Positions 8,526 to 18,473 of a stretch of DNA of 59,814 bases are shown here, piece after piece (positions within the stretch are counted from its first letter, which is position 1; every line of letters starts with the position of its first letter). The DNA is from Ruminococcus sp. (GTDB lineage Bacteria > Bacillota > Clostridia > Oscillospirales > Ruminococcaceae). The stretch covers positions 1 through 59,814 of the forward strand of contig JAFTYF010000015.1 in the NCBI GenBank assembly GCA_017461395.1, written 5' to 3'. The position numbers and the translations under genes were made by a program. The notes beneath the pieces were generated by a model, which saw only the letters and a program-made list of their open reading frames with translations, did not search any database and was not told the origin of the DNA.

Positions 8526-11500
8526 TTGGAATTTACAACTTTTGAATCAATAAAAATCGGTCTTGCATCACCGGAAAAAATCAGAAGCTGGTCATACGGT
8601 ATTGTTGAAAGACCTGAAACTATAAATTACAGAACTCAGAAGCCTGAACGTGACGGCTTGTTCTGCGAAAAAATCTTCGGACCAACTAAGGACTGGGAAT
8701 GTCACTGCGGAAAATTCAAAAAGATCCGCTTCAAGGGCAAGGTCTGCGACCGCTGCGGCGTTGAAGTTACAAGAGCAAGAGTACGCCGTGAAAGAATGGG
8801 CCACATTGAGCTTGCAGCTCCCGTTTCTCATATCTGGTACTTCAAGGGAACTCCTTCCCGTATCGGACAGGTTCTCGAAGTTTCACAGAAGCGTCTCGAA
8901 GAAATCCTTTACTTTACAAAGTATATCGTAATTGATCCCGGCAGCACTGAGCTTATGAAAAAGCAGCTCCTTTCCGAAAAGGAATACCTTTCATACCGTG
9001 AAAAGTACGGCGATGATTTTAAGGCAGAAATGGGCGCTGAGGCTATCAAGAAGCTCCTTAATGAATACGATCCCGCAAGATATGACGCTTACAAGAACCG
9101 TCTTATCGAGCTTGGAAAGATCTCCCTCGGCGGCAAGAAGATCCAGTGCTTCAACAGACCTGATCAGTGCGAGTGCGAGGAATGTGCTAAATTCAACGAA
9201 CTTGAAGGCATCGAATGGAGAAATAACATTGAAATCGTTGCCGACGATCTTAAGGCTGAACTTGTGGGACTTCCCGCTGGTCAGAAAAAGGTAAAGATCC
9301 TTAAGAGACTTCAGATAGTTGAGGCTTTCCGTCTCTCCGGAAACAAGCCTGAGTGGATGATCATGGACGTTGTTCCTGTAATTCCGCCTGACCTTCGTCC
9401 GATGATCATGCTCGACGGCGGACGTTATGCAACTTCTGACCTTAACGATCTCTACAGACGTGTTATCAACAGAAACAACCGTCTTAAGAGAATGCTTGAG
9501 CTTGAAGCTCCTGATATCATCGTAAGAAACGAAAAGAGAATGCTTCAGGAAGCTGTTGACGCTCTTATCGACAACGGCAGACACGGCAGACCTGTTACAG
9601 GTCCCAGCAACCGTGCCCTCAAATCACTTTCAGATATGCTTAAGGGTAAGCAGGGACGCTTCCGTCAGAACCTTCTCGGTAAGCGTGTTGACTACTCCGG
9701 ACGTTCAGTTATCGTTGTAGGCCCTGAACTTAAAATGTACCAGTGCGGTCTCCCTAAGGAAATGGCTCTGGAACTCTTTAAGCCCTTCGTTTTGAAAAGA
9801 CTCGTTGACAAAAAGGCTATCGCTAATATAAAATCTGCAAGAAAGCTTATCGACCGTGCCGACAACAAGGTATGGGACGCTCTTGAGGACGTTATCAAGG
9901 ATCACCCTGTAATGCTCAACCGTGCCCCCACACTTCACCGTCTCGGTATTCAGGCTTTTGAGCCTGTTCTCGTTGAGGGACGTGCAATCAAGCTTCACCC
10001 CCTCGTATGTTCCGCCTTCAACGCTGACTTCGACGGCGACCAGATGGCTGTACATCTTCCGCTTTCAGCAGAAGCTCAGGCAGAAGCACGTTTCCTTATG
10101 CTTGCTGCAAACAACCTGCTTAAGCCCTCTGACGGTAAGCCTGTTGCTGTTCCGTCACAGGATATGGTTCTTGGTTCATACTACCTTACTATGGATAAGC
10201 CCGGCGAACCCGGCGAAGGCAAGGTATTCCGTGATGTAAATGAGGCTCTTATGGCTTACCATGAACATGACGTTTCTCTCCACGCTAATATCAAGGTGAA
10301 AATCACCAAGGATATCGGCGACAAGAAGGTATCAAAAATTATCGACGCAACTGTCGGACGTCTTATCTTCAATGAAAATATCCCGCAGAACCTCGGATAC
10401 GTTGACAGAACTAACTCCGATAAGCAGTTCGATCTTGAAGTTGCATTCCTCGTTGGAAAGAAGCAGCTCTCCGATATCATAGAGCGCTGCATCAAGATTC
10501 ACGGCACAACAACTACTTCCGAAGTTCTTGACAGAATCAAGGCTCTCGGTTATAAATACTCCACAAGAGCAGCTCTTACCGTTGCTGTATGTGACGCTTC
10601 TATCCCGCCTCAGAAAAAGAGTATCCTTGCTGAGGCTGACACAGAGGTTGAACAGATCACTTCTGAGTATGAGTACGGATATATCTCCGCTCAGGAAAAA
10701 TCCAAGAAGATCATTGCTCTCTGGACAGAAACAAACGACAGAGTTACTGCTGCTCTGAAGGCTAACTTCGACCGCTACAATCCCATCTGGATGATGGCTG
10801 ACTCCGGTGCCCGTGGTTCTATCTCACAGATCCGTCAGCTCGCTGGTATGCGTGGACTTATTGCTAATACCTCGGGCGGCGTTATCGAAATCCCGATCAG
10901 AGCTAACTACCGTGAAGGTCTTAACATCCTCGAATACTTCATCGCTTCACGAGGCGCCCGTAAAGGTCTTGCTGATACGGCTCTCCGTACCGCTGACTCA
11001 GGTTATCTTACACGTCGTCTTGTTGACGTTTCTCAGGACGTTATCATCCGTGAGGAGGACTGCGGAACTACAGACGGAATTGAAGTTTATGAAATCAGAA
11101 ACGGCAACGAAGTCGTTGAACCGTTCATTGAGCGTCTTGTCGGAAGATTCCTTTCTGAGGATCTCCGTGATGAATCAGGCGAGCTTATCGTCTCACGCAA
11201 CAAAATGATCAATGACGCTGACGCAAAGAAGATCATTGATGCAGGCGTTGAAAAGATCAAGATCCGCTCAGTTCTTAACTGTAAGGCAAGAACCGGTGTT
11301 TGTGCTAAGTGCTATGGTGCTAACCTCGCAAACAACAATATCGTTTCTGTCGGTGAAGCTGTTGGTATCATCGCTGCTCAGTCTATCGGTGAACCTGGTA
11401 CACAGCTTACCATGAGAACCTTCCATACCGGCGGTGTTGCTTCTGCCGACGCTGAAGATATCACACAGGGTCTTCCCCGTGTTGAGGAACTCTTTGAAAG

Positions 11501-12260
11501 CAGACGTCCTAAGGGTGCGGCTATCCTTTCAAGACTCTCAGGTAAGATCCACATTGAGGAAATCAAGACTACACGAAACATCATCGTTACTAACGATGAA
11601 AACGGTGATTCTGAAAGCTATATGATCCCCTACAACCTCAAGATCCGTGTTCAGGAAGGCGAATACATCGAAAAGGGTACACGTCTTACTGAAGGCAACA
11701 TCTATCCCGCTGATATCCTCAATATCCTCGGTACTCAGAGTGTACAGAACTACATCATCAACGAAGTACAGAAGGTTTACCGACTCCAGGGTGTTGACAT
11801 CAACGATAAACACATCGAGGTTATTGTACGTCAGATGCTCAGAAAGATCAAGGTAGAGGAAACAGGAAGCAGCTATCTCCTTCCCGGAACTCTCGTTGAC
11901 CGCAAGGAAATTGATATCATCAATGAAGAACTTCAGGCAAGAATCGACGCTGGCGAATATGATGTTCAGCTCGTTCAGACAAGTCCCGTTCTTCAGGGTA
12001 TCACTAAGGCATCCTCTAACTCAGACAGCTTTATGTCAGCCGCTTCCTTCCAGGAAACAACAAAGGCTCTCACAGATGCTGCTATCAGAGGAAAGAGCGA
12101 TAAGCTCCTCGGTCTTAAAGAAAATGTTATTATCGGTAAGCTTATTCCTGCCGGTACAGGAATGGACTGCTACAACCGTGTTGAAGTCGTAAAGAATGAA
12201 GGCTTCAATGAACACACTACTCCACAGGTTGCAGCTCCCATTACTAATCCTATAGTATAA
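8526..12260 (+). CDS. rpoC: DNA-directed RNA polymerase beta-prime subunit
   Basis: 1244-residue catalytic subunit. The Mg2+-binding loop NADFDGDQM is near residues 498-506. The N-terminal zinc finger (CHCGKFKK with CDRCG, about 58-80) and the second zinc site (Cys near 845, and [11 protein letters not shown] near 918-928) are present. The trigger loop and bridge helix regions ([19 protein letters not shown]) look intact. The start codon is TTG at 8526, supported by AGGAGG seven bases upstream and by the N-terminus [19 protein letters not shown], which matches the family. It is co-transcribed with rpoB and ends before a strong terminator at 12347. Confidence 0.98.
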   Translation: MEFTTFESIKIGLASPEKIRSWSYGIVERPETINYRTQKPERDGLFCEKIFGPTKDWECHCGKFKKIRFKGKVCDRCGVEVTRARVRRERMGHIELAAPVSHIWYFKGTPSRIGQVLEVSQKRLEEILYFTKYIVIDPGSTELMKKQLLSEKEYLSYREKYGDDFKAEMGAEAIKKLLNEYDPARYDAYKNRLIELGKISLGGKKIQCFNRPDQCECEECAKFNELEGIEWRNNIEIVADDLKAELVGLPAGQKKVKILKRLQIVEAFRLSGNKPEWMIMDVVPVIPPDLRPMIMLDGGRYATSDLNDLYRRVINRNNRLKRMLELEAPDIIVRNEKRMLQEAVDALIDNGRHGRPVTGPSNRALKSLSDMLKGKQGRFRQNLLGKRVDYSGRSVIVVGPELKMYQCGLPKEMALELFKPFVLKRLVDKKAIANIKSARKLIDRADNKVWDALEDVIKDHPVMLNRAPTLHRLGIQAFEPVLVEGRAIKLHPLVCSAFNADFDGDQMAVHLPLSAEAQAEARFLMLAANNLLKPSDGKPVAVPSQDMVLGSYYLTMDKPGEPGEGKVFRDVNEALMAYHEHDVSLHANIKVKITKDIGDKKVSKIIDATVGRLIFNENIPQNLGYVDRTNSDKQFDLEVAFLVGKKQLSDIIERCIKIHGTTTTSEVLDRIKALGYKYSTRAALTVAVCDASIPPQKKSILAEADTEVEQITSEYEYGYISAQEKSKKIIALWTETNDRVTAALKANFDRYNPIWMMADSGARGSISQIRQLAGMRGLIANTSGGVIEIPIRANYREGLNILEYFIASRGARKGLADTALRTADSGYLTRRLVDVSQDVIIREEDCGTTDGIEVYEIRNGNEVVEPFIERLVGRFLSEDLRDESGELIVSRNKMINDADAKKIIDAGVEKIKIRSVLNCKARTGVCAKCYGANLANNNIVSVGEAVGIIAAQSIGEPGTQLTMRTFHTGGVASADAEDITQGLPRVEELFESRRPKGAAILSRLSGKIHIEEIKTTRNIIVTNDENGDSESYMIPYNLKIRVQEGEYIEKGTRLTEGNIYPADILNILGTQSVQNYIINEVQKVYRLQGVDINDKHIEVIVRQMLRKIKVEETGSSYLLPGTLVDRKEIDIINEELQARIDAGEYDVQLVQTSPVLQGITKASSNSDSFMSAASFQETTKALTDAAIRGKSDKLLGLKENVIIGKLIPAGTGMDCYNRVEVVKNEGFNEHTTPQVAAPITNPIV

Positions 12261-12346
12261 TATCAATCCCCCGATACATAAAGAGGGGGAGCTATAGAGA
12301 AGTTTTCACCAAAATGGTTTAAGACAATCGGTGGCTAATGAATAAA

Positions 12347-12386
12347 AACAGGCGTATGCAGTTTTCTTTGCATACGCCTGTTTTAT
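12347..12386 (+). terminator. Intrinsic terminator after rpoC
   Basis: AACAGGCGTATGCA pairs with TGCATACGCCTGTT over 14 bp with an 8-base loop, followed by TTAT. A second weaker stem (AAGGCTCTG with CAGAGTCTT, about 12396-12432, followed by T residues) lies just behind it. A further stem CCCCC/GGGGG without a T run is at 12267-12289. Confidence 0.88.
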
Positions 12387-12450
12387 GATAATCTAAAGGC
12401 TCTGTTGTATCTTATTGGCATAGCAGAGTCTTTTTCGGAATATTTTCAAT

Positions 12451-12505
12451 TTTAACAATTCTCAAACATTTCAAAAACATCTCATAAACATAGCGCCTGT
12501 ATAAT
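12451..12505 (+). promoter_or_regulatory. Response-regulator binding repeats and promoter of the 12547 operon
   Basis: Four tandem 11-base repeats, TTTAACAATTC, TCAAACATTTC, AAAAACATCTC and ATAAACATAGC, run from 12451 to 12494. Each keeps the core A-ACA at exact 11-base steps, one helical turn apart. The last repeat is followed after 5 bases by the -10 box TATAAT (12500-12505), and no good -35 box is present, which fits an activator-dependent promoter. OmpR/PhoB-type regulators bind such arrays. The same repeat type precedes the response regulator gene at 16248-16269. Confidence 0.72.
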
Positions 12506-12546
12506 AAAGCCATAATCCAAAACAACAAATTCAGGAGGACTTTATT

Positions 12547-12924
12547 ATGAACAGAAATGATACAGAATTTATGGTGCAGAAAATCCGCACACAGTATATG
12601 GAAAAGGACAGCAGTGAGAAAAATCTTGATTTACTTCGTGAACTTGATGCGGAAGTAAAACGCCCTGCAAGTGTATTTGGTTACGTTTTCGGCAGTATTT
12701 CCGCAATTATTATGGGTTCAGGAATGAGCCTTGTTATGACAGACATCGGTCAGCAACTTGGCATTTCAAACACAATGCCTCTGGGTATTTTAATTGGTGT
12801 TGTCGGTATGCTTATGGCTATTGCAACATACCCGATATATAAGAATATTCTTGCTTCAAGAAAAGAAAAATACGCTGACAGAATTCTTGAACTCAGCGAA
12901 AGAATTATGAACGAGGAGAAGTGA
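12547..12924 (+). CDS. Small two-TM membrane protein, paralogue of the 13219 gene
   Basis: 125 residues: a charged N-terminal 40 residues, two hydrophobic segments (about 44-66 and 77-98) and a charged helical tail. I do not recognise a named function. It is clearly related to the protein encoded at 13219-13587 on the other strand. Shared features are IR..Y..K at the N-terminus, LR.LDA or LRELDA, G.GMS, LGI..G.VG..M, and Y-PIY before a REK-rich tail. AGGAGG lies eight bases upstream of the start. It is the first gene of a two-gene operon behind 11-base repeats and is probably a target of the nearby two-component system. It might be a stress-response membrane protein; that is inference. Confidence 0.8.
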   Translation: MNRNDTEFMVQKIRTQYMEKDSSEKNLDLLRELDAEVKRPASVFGYVFGSISAIIMGSGMSLVMTDIGQQLGISNTMPLGILIGVVGMLMAIATYPIYKNILASRKEKYADRILELSERIMNEEK

Positions 12925-12926
12925 AA

Positions 12927-13181
12927 ATGAGTAAAGTTAAAGATTTTTTCAAGGGTGCATTCGAGGATATGAAGGAAAGTGCAAAGGCACAGCACGAGGT
13001 TGACAAGGCTAATTTCGCCGCAGCTAAGGCAGAATCAAAGGCACAGTGGGAAGAAGCCAAAGCTATGAGCAACCCAAATAAGCGTAAAGCTATGATGCAG
13101 GCTGAGCGTGATGAACAGATTGCGGCGGCAAACAAAAGATTTGCTCAGGCACAGAAACGCATTGAAATATCGAAGAAATAA
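12927..13181 (+). CDS. Small highly charged Ala/Lys/Glu-rich helical protein
   Basis: 84 residues, unrecognised family. It is rich in Ala, Lys and Glu throughout (AKAQHEVDKANFAAAKAE, then KAQWEEAKAM) and probably forms one long amphipathic helix with no membrane segment or cysteine. The start at 12927 is chosen over an in-frame GTG six bases earlier because GAGGAG lies eight bases upstream. It starts two bases after the end of the 12547 gene, so the two are translationally linked and probably share the repeat-controlled promoter. A convergent terminator follows. Confidence 0.72.
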   Translation: MSKVKDFFKGAFEDMKESAKAQHEVDKANFAAAKAESKAQWEEAKAMSNPNKRKAMMQAERDEQIAAANKRFAQAQKRIEISKK

Positions 13182-13185
13182 AATC

Positions 13186-13217
13186 AACCGTGCTGAATTT
13201 TGGTTCAGCACGGTTTT
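13186..13217. terminator. Bidirectional terminator between convergent operons
   Basis: AACCGTGCTGAA (13186-13197) pairs with TTCAGCACGGTT (13204-13215) over 12 bp, with T-rich sequence on the plus side and A residues before it (T on the minus strand). It serves both the 12547-13181 operon and the two-component operon ending at 13219. Confidence 0.88.
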
Positions 13218-13218
13218 C

Positions 13219-13587
13219 TCATTTCATCAGCTCATCTGTCAGCCGTATAATTTCGGGAGCAATTTTTTCACGCTCCTTTTTTGTTACATAGCTGTAAATC
13301 GGATATGCGGCGGATACCATAACAATTCCGACAATACCCACGATTATTCCCAACACGAACAGCTCTGTCCATACCATACACATAGACATTCCCGTTCCGA
13401 GAATGAGTGCACCGATAATTCCCACAACAAGTGAAATTACTGTTCCTTTTTGTGTTACGCTTGCGTCAAGTCTGCGGAGCTGTTCCATTTTATCCGCCTC
13501 TTTCGGTACATATTTTTCTCGGATTTTCTTTATCTCCTCCTGCTCTTTGGCAGAGTAAGTATAGCTGAAAGTTTCCTTATTCTCCAT
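13219..13587 (-). CDS. Small two-TM membrane protein, last gene of the two-component operon
   Basis: 122 residues from the start MENKETFSYTYSAKEQEEI. It has a charged N-terminus, two hydrophobic segments (about 43-65 and 72-95) and a charged C-terminus. It is a paralogue of the 12547 protein on the opposite strand, with the same GTGMSMCM-like turn between segments and the same AAYPIYSY end. The start at 13587 is preferred over an ATG nine bases earlier because GGAG is then ten bases upstream; it overlaps the stop of the preceding gene by 11 bases. Having one paralogue inside the two-component operon and one in its probable target operon suggests a shared membrane role, possibly in sensing or envelope adaptation. 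Confidence 0.78.
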   Translation of the reverse strand: MENKETFSYTYSAKEQEEIKKIREKYVPKEADKMEQLRRLDASVTQKGTVISLVVGIIGALILGTGMSMCMVWTELFVLGIIVGIVGIVMVSAAYPIYSYVTKKEREKIAPEIIRLTDELMK

Positions 13588-14476
13588 AGATATCATTCTC
13601 CATAATTTTCTTTATTTCTTTCGAGTTTTTTACTATGCTGTAAACTGACATTGTTACTATAACTATGCTCACACCTGCACCTGTCAGCATAATAAAAATC
13701 TGCTTGTTTTCAGTTGACATATCCTTGCCGAATTCAGAAAACATTGCCGTTTCCAGCGACAGCATTGAAACAAGTGCCGCCGCCATATTGATGATTTTCG
13801 CCATTGACATCACGGGACTGCCAAGCTTCCTGTATTTCACAAGATTTACGATTGCAACTGTTGTTATATAGAATGTATACGCCGCCATAACATAGATAAG
13901 TATGCCGTGATATTCGTAGCCCTTGTTCTGATAAAGAATCATTAGCACCGCACCTGACAGAGCAAGATTTACAGTCAGCAAAATATATCCGCAGAGGCGT
14001 GAGCGACGAAGCTCTTTGAAACGATTTTCACCAATGCCGACACGGTTTACAAAGCGTAGAAGCAGAAACCGCATTACTGCTAAAATCGTATAGTAAAAGG
14101 CAAGAACAAAAAACCAAGATGTATGATATAAAAAGCCAAGCACAACATTCAGAGCAACGTACAAGAGATTAACTCCAAGAGAACCGTAAAGCGAAACGTG
14201 AGTTCTGAATTTCATATCGGTCATAAATCTTTCGCCTACGGGATTTGAATAAACTTTTTCCTTTGCGGTACGGTAATGTTTTGGTATCACCTTTATACAC
14301 CACATAACAACAGTAGTCAGTGTGTAGAAAGAAAGCACATAGGTGAAGTAAGCGACAGGGTGTGCTTCATAACCGCCTATAAATGTGTAAACAAGAGCCG
14401 CTGTACAAATCAGTACCAGTAGGATTATTGCCCACAAAGGCGGGTAAAGATATTTAATCAGCTTTTTCCATTCCAA
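13577..14476 (-). CDS. Multi-TM membrane protein of unknown function in the two-component operon
   Basis: About 299 residues with eight likely membrane segments arranged in pairs (for example IILLVLICTAALVYTFI near the N-terminus and FIMLTGAGVSIVIVTMSV near the C-terminus). Short positively charged loops carry motifs such as PVGERFMTD. I do not recognise the family; it may be an auxiliary sensor or a transporter partner. A GTG at 14485 would lengthen it by three residues, but the GAGG motif directly abuts that codon. The TTG at 14476 has eight bases of spacing, so it is preferred with modest confidence. It overlaps the kinase gene by about 23 bases, so the two are translationally coupled. Confidence 0.75.
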   Translation of the reverse strand: MEWKKLIKYLYPPLWAIILLVLICTAALVYTFIGGYEAHPVAYFTYVLSFYTLTTVVMWCIKVIPKHYRTAKEKVYSNPVGERFMTDMKFRTHVSLYGSLGVNLLYVALNVVLGFLYHTSWFFVLAFYYTILAVMRFLLLRFVNRVGIGENRFKELRRSRLCGYILLTVNLALSGAVLMILYQNKGYEYHGILIYVMAAYTFYITTVAIVNLVKYRKLGSPVMSMAKIINMAAALVSMLSLETAMFSEFGKDMSTENKQIFIMLTGAGVSIVIVTMSVYSIVKNSKEIKKIMENDIYGE

Positions 14477-15542
14477 TGCTGTCACCTCTTTTCAGTCTTA
14501 CAGTAAATGCACTGCCTTTTCCGACCTCGCTTTGAACAGCGATTTCGCCCTGCATAATGTCAACTACACGCTTTACAAGTGCAAGTCCCAGACCGTTCCC
14601 CTTCATAGCGTGGGAAGTATCTCCCTGATAGAATTTTTCAAAGATGTGTTTGCCTGTTTCTGCGGAAATTCCACAGCCTGTATCAGAAATTTTTACTGTT
14701 GCATACTCATCATCTGCGGAGAGTGAAACGGAAACAGTTCCGCCGTTTTCAGTGAACTTGAACGCATTGGAAAACAGGTTGTTCCAGACAAGAGAAAGCA
14801 GTTCAGAGTCGGAATTAATATAAACGCTGTCCTCGATTTCCGTTTCAATTTCAATGTTTTTTTGCTCCCAGATTTCTTCAAACTGTAAAAGTGATTGGCA
14901 GAGTTGTTCGCTTAAATCAAATCTTTTCGATACGGGAAAAATCTGCTGATTTTCAAGCTTGTTGAGTTTCAGTATATTTGTGATAAGTCTTGCAAGTCTG
15001 CGTGAATTATCAGTAATTCCCTTTGCGTATTCAATACGCTTTTCATCGGGCAAATCGGGAGATTGAAGCATTGTTCCGTAGTTCTGCATTACAGCAAGCG
15101 GAGTTTTAAGCTCGTGGGAAACATTGGCAATAAAGTCAGTGCGTAAAGTTTCAACACTTCCTAATTCCTCTGCCATTTTGTTGAAGCAGTCAATGATGCT
15201 GTTGAAGCTTTCGTATGCGTAATTGTCCCCGAAAAACTCTATACGCACGGAAAAATCTCCGCTTGTGATTTTTTCGCCTGCGGAAATAATACGCTTTGTG
15301 GGACGTTCAACCATAAGTCTGCGGCGTATTGCGTCAATAACTGTGAAAAGCAGGCTGATAAGAAGCACGTTACCAAATGTAAGTTTTGCAGCCTGAGAAA
15401 TGTTTTCTTCTGTAAGAACAATACCAATGGTATCTGACATTACAGTAATAAAAAGCATCATACAGCAGGTTACAACAAATGCTGCAATGAAAAAGAACAC
15501 AAACCAGTTGCTTATGCCGTGAAGAATTTTTCTGTAATTCAC
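14454..15542 (-). CDS. Sensor histidine kinase (HisKA/HATPase, EnvZ-like topology)
   Basis: 362 residues. Two membrane segments (about 13-36 and 57-75) bracket a short extracytoplasmic loop of about 20 residues, so it is an intramembrane-sensing type kinase. A HAMP linker follows (about 78-130), then the H box with phospho-acceptor His143 (ANVSHELKTPL). The N box (SLVWNNLFSNAFKF), G1 (DTGCGIS) and G2 (GNGLGLAL) are all intact. The start codon is GTG, overlapping the response regulator stop (GTGA), with an SD-like GGCGGTGAT upstream. Very short sensor loops are common in kinases that detect membrane damage or antimicrobial peptides through a partner membrane protein, and two membrane proteins follow in the operon. 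The signal itself cannot be read from sequence. Confidence 0.92.
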   Translation of the reverse strand: MNYRKILHGISNWFVFFFIAAFVVTCCMMLFITVMSDTIGIVLTEENISQAAKLTFGNVLLISLLFTVIDAIRRRLMVERPTKRIISAGEKITSGDFSVRIEFFGDNYAYESFNSIIDCFNKMAEELGSVETLRTDFIANVSHELKTPLAVMQNYGTMLQSPDLPDEKRIEYAKGITDNSRRLARLITNILKLNKLENQQIFPVSKRFDLSEQLCQSLLQFEEIWEQKNIEIETEIEDSVYINSDSELLSLVWNNLFSNAFKFTENGGTVSVSLSADDEYATVKISDTGCGISAETGKHIFEKFYQGDTSHAMKGNGLGLALVKRVVDIMQGEIAVQSEVGKGSAFTVRLKRGDSIGMEKAD

Positions 15543-16210
15543 TTTATCACCGCCTTGTATCCAAGTCCGTGTACTGTAACAATTTCAAAGTCATTACACT
15601 CCGAAAGCTTACTGCGGAGTTTAGTCATATATACGTCAACTGTCCGAGGCCCTGACTCTGTATCAGCGTCCCAGAATTCATCCATAAGCTGAGTGCGTGT
15701 GAAAGTCTTTTTCGGATATGAGAGGAGCTTGTAGAGAATGGAAAATTCTCTTGTCGTCATAGGTATCTCCTCGTCACCGAGATAAGCCGTGTGCTCGTCG
15801 GCGTCCATAACAAAGCTTCCTATTTCAAGTTTTCTGCTTGACGCAATTTTGGCACGTCGGAGAAGTGCTCCGATACGCAGGAACAACTCGTCAAGGTCGA
15901 TGGGCTTGACCATATAATCGTCAATTCCCACACGGTAGCCACGCTGTTTTGAGGCGAAATCGTCCCTTGCTGTCATAAAGAGAATAGGAATTTCGTTATT
16001 CAGCGAGCGTACTGTTTTTGCAAACTCAAAACCGTCAATTTCGGGCATCATAATATCCGAAACGATAAGGTCAAACACAGTTTCATACATAGCGTCGTAG
16101 GCTTCGTTTGCCGATAGACAGCCTGTTGCTTTGTAGCCACTGTTATTAAGAAAAGTACAGACAGTTTTATTCATTTCACGGTCGTCCTCAACCACTAATA
16201 TCTTAAACAT
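15539..16210 (-). CDS. OmpR/PhoB family response regulator
   Basis: 223 residues. The receiver domain has the acidic pair Glu8/Asp9-Asp10, phospho-acceptor Asp52 (IVSDIMMPEIDG), the conserved Thr (LFMTARD) and Lys (MVKPID). The C-terminal winged helix (about 125-223) has MTTREFSILYKLLSY and the recognition-helix region SGPRTVDVYMTKLRSKL. GGAGG lies nine bases before the start. It is first in the operon and pairs with the kinase that overlaps it. Its own promoter carries two 11-base repeats of the type also found before the 12547 operon, so autoregulation plus control of that operon is likely. Confidence 0.93.
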   Translation of the reverse strand: MFKILVVEDDREMNKTVCTFLNNSGYKATGCLSANEAYDAMYETVFDLIVSDIMMPEIDGFEFAKTVRSLNNEIPILFMTARDDFASKQRGYRVGIDDYMVKPIDLDELFLRIGALLRRAKIASSRKLEIGSFVMDADEHTAYLGDEEIPMTTREFSILYKLLSYPKKTFTRTQLMDEFWDADTESGPRTVDVYMTKLRSKLSECNDFEIVTVHGLGYKAVIK

Positions 16211-16236
16211 CGCTTTACCTCCGATGATTTTTCTTT

Positions 16237-16269
16237 ATAATAACACAGAAATGTTAAAGTTTTGTTTGC
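16237..16269 (-). promoter_or_regulatory. Autoregulatory repeats and -10 box of the response regulator
   Basis: On the minus strand GCAAACAAAAC (16269-16259) and TTTAACATTTC (16258-16248) stand in tandem at 11-base spacing. Five bases later comes TATTAT (16242-16237) as the -10 box. The second repeat and the 5-base gap match the promoter at 12451-12505. Confidence 0.68.
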
Positions 16270-16674
16270 GTTTGAGCATTACAAGAAAATTTTATCATAA
16301 AAAGCAGAGCTGTGTCAACGCACATACTCCGCTTAAAATTATACAAGACTCGTCTTTTTACCATCAGCACAGAGCCATTCATACCACCGTCGCAAACTGC
16401 GACAGTGGTTTATAAATCTGTTGCAACGGAGCGGCGTTTTACCGCTTCCTTTGAAAGGAGTAGCACGTTTTGGATGAGCCCTGACAGATAAAATGAGTTT
16501 TAACGAAACGATAAAACTCAGAAATATTCAAAAAAGCGTATCGCTTTGTAAATGAAATCTTTGAAAAAATGTTCAAGCTCGCTGCGCTTCGCAAAGTTGA
16601 CAGCAAGCATAGCGATTGTCTTTACACTGTCTGATTTTCTCTGAAAAACGTCAGCGCAGACAAACGCAAAAAAC

Positions 16675-16757
16675 TTGTTGGGGTGCGGGTCTCCGGCGGA
16701 GACCTCTGCGAAGCAGAAGCACCGACCGAGGCGACAGCTGAGACAACCCAAACCCCT
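16675..16757 (+). other. Possible oriT-like palindrome cluster upstream of mobC
   Basis: It contains a perfect 17-base palindrome with a one-base centre (GGTCTCCGGCGGAGACC, 16688-16704), a second small hairpin TCTGCGAAGCAGA (16705-16717), and flanking TTGGGGTGC and CAACCCAAACCCC. It lies about 70 bases before mobC, where origins of transfer of such elements usually sit. No nick site can be assigned, so the call is tentative. Confidence 0.35.
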
Positions 16758-16824
16758 TGAATGAAAATCGGCAATTCTGCCGATGAAATATTTTTGAAAA
16801 AACAAATTTACAGGAGGAATTATT

Positions 16825-17154
16825 ATGCCAAAGAGAACGAGAGATATTCTGCTCAGATTTTTCGTAACAGCCAAAGAGAAGGCGGCAATTCAGAAACGAA
16901 TGGAGCTTGTCGGACTGAAAAATATGTCTACTTATCTTCGGAAAATTGCAACGGGCGGTTATCTGCTGAATGTTGATTTAAGCTGTTTCGATAAAATGCT
17001 GGAGGACATTCACGGCGTTTCCAAGAACATCAATCAGATTGCCAAGCGTATCAATGCGACGAATAATATCTACGCCGAAGATATGCAGGAACTCAAAAAT
17101 AATCAGGAGAAAATCTGGGAGCTTCTTCGGGAGATATATTCTCAGCTTCCGTAA
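16825..17154 (+). CDS. mobC: MobC-like relaxosome accessory protein
   Basis: 109 residues. The N-terminus (KRTRDILLRFFVTAKEKAAI) and the central GLKNMSTYLRKIATGG form a ribbon-helix-helix-type DNA-binding region. The second half (GVSKNINQIAKRINATNNIY) is the conserved block of plasmid mobilization MobC proteins, which bind oriT and help the relaxase. AGGAGG lies upstream with proper spacing. The relaxase gene that normally follows is missing. Intact in itself, but functionally orphaned. Confidence 0.85.
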   Translation: MPKRTRDILLRFFVTAKEKAAIQKRMELVGLKNMSTYLRKIATGGYLLNVDLSCFDKMLEDIHGVSKNINQIAKRINATNNIYAEDMQELKNNQEKIWELLREIYSQLP

Positions 17155-17223
17155 AAAATCACAGAGAAAGGACGGGATAGAATTATGAGTTTCATATTTT
17201 TAAAAGGAAGGAGGCTTGCGCAT

Positions 17224-17373
17224 ATGCAAAAGGATATCACATCTGCAACCGAATACAAAATCGGTAATACGACATATATCGTGAACGTAAAGTTCACACC
17301 CAATTGTAAAGAAAATATTTCCGACGTAGTGCGTCGATTGATAGAGCGTGATATTAAGAAACAAGCGGCATAA
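17224..17373 (+). CDS. TnpW-like small transposon protein
   Basis: 49 residues from the ATG at 17224, which has GGAGG nine bases upstream; an upstream ATG at 17185 would add 13 residues. The core EYKIGNTTYIVNVKF followed by NISDVVRRLIERDI is the pattern of TnpW, a small protein of unknown role carried by Tn4451-type elements. It sits between mobC and the recombinase. Short, so identity rests on motif recognition. Confidence 0.65.
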   Translation: MQKDITSATEYKIGNTTYIVNVKFTPNCKENISDVVRRLIERDIKKQAA

Positions 17374-17420
17374 CCGTTTCACGACTTTATGAAAAAACAA
17401 AATTTTACCACTTTAAAGTA

Positions 17421-18297
<877 letters not shown>

Positions 18298-18381
18298 GAT
18301 TTTCCTACACACCCTTTCGGTACATGCGATAAAACTTCTTTATCGACCGTCCCTTAATATATCGGGGGATTTTTTCGTTAC

Positions 18382-18410
18382 TTGACAAAACAACAGTATT
18401 GTGTTAAAAT
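18382..18410 (+). promoter_or_regulatory. Sigma-A promoter of the TraB-family lipoprotein operon
   Basis: TTGACA (18382-18387) and TAAAAT (18405-18410), 17-base spacer. The 18300-18380 stretch before it holds a small stem (CGATAAA with TTTATCG) and nothing else recognised. Confidence 0.75.
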
Positions 18411-18473
18411 AATAACACAGGAGTTTATAGGGAACTCCTGTAAATTTATTTGCCATGAAAGGGATTTATTAAA

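Noticed and set aside
16211-16824. A relaxase or other gene in the region before mobC
   Set aside because: No frame with an RBS or relaxase motif is present; only palindromes and AT-rich or repetitive sequence are seen.
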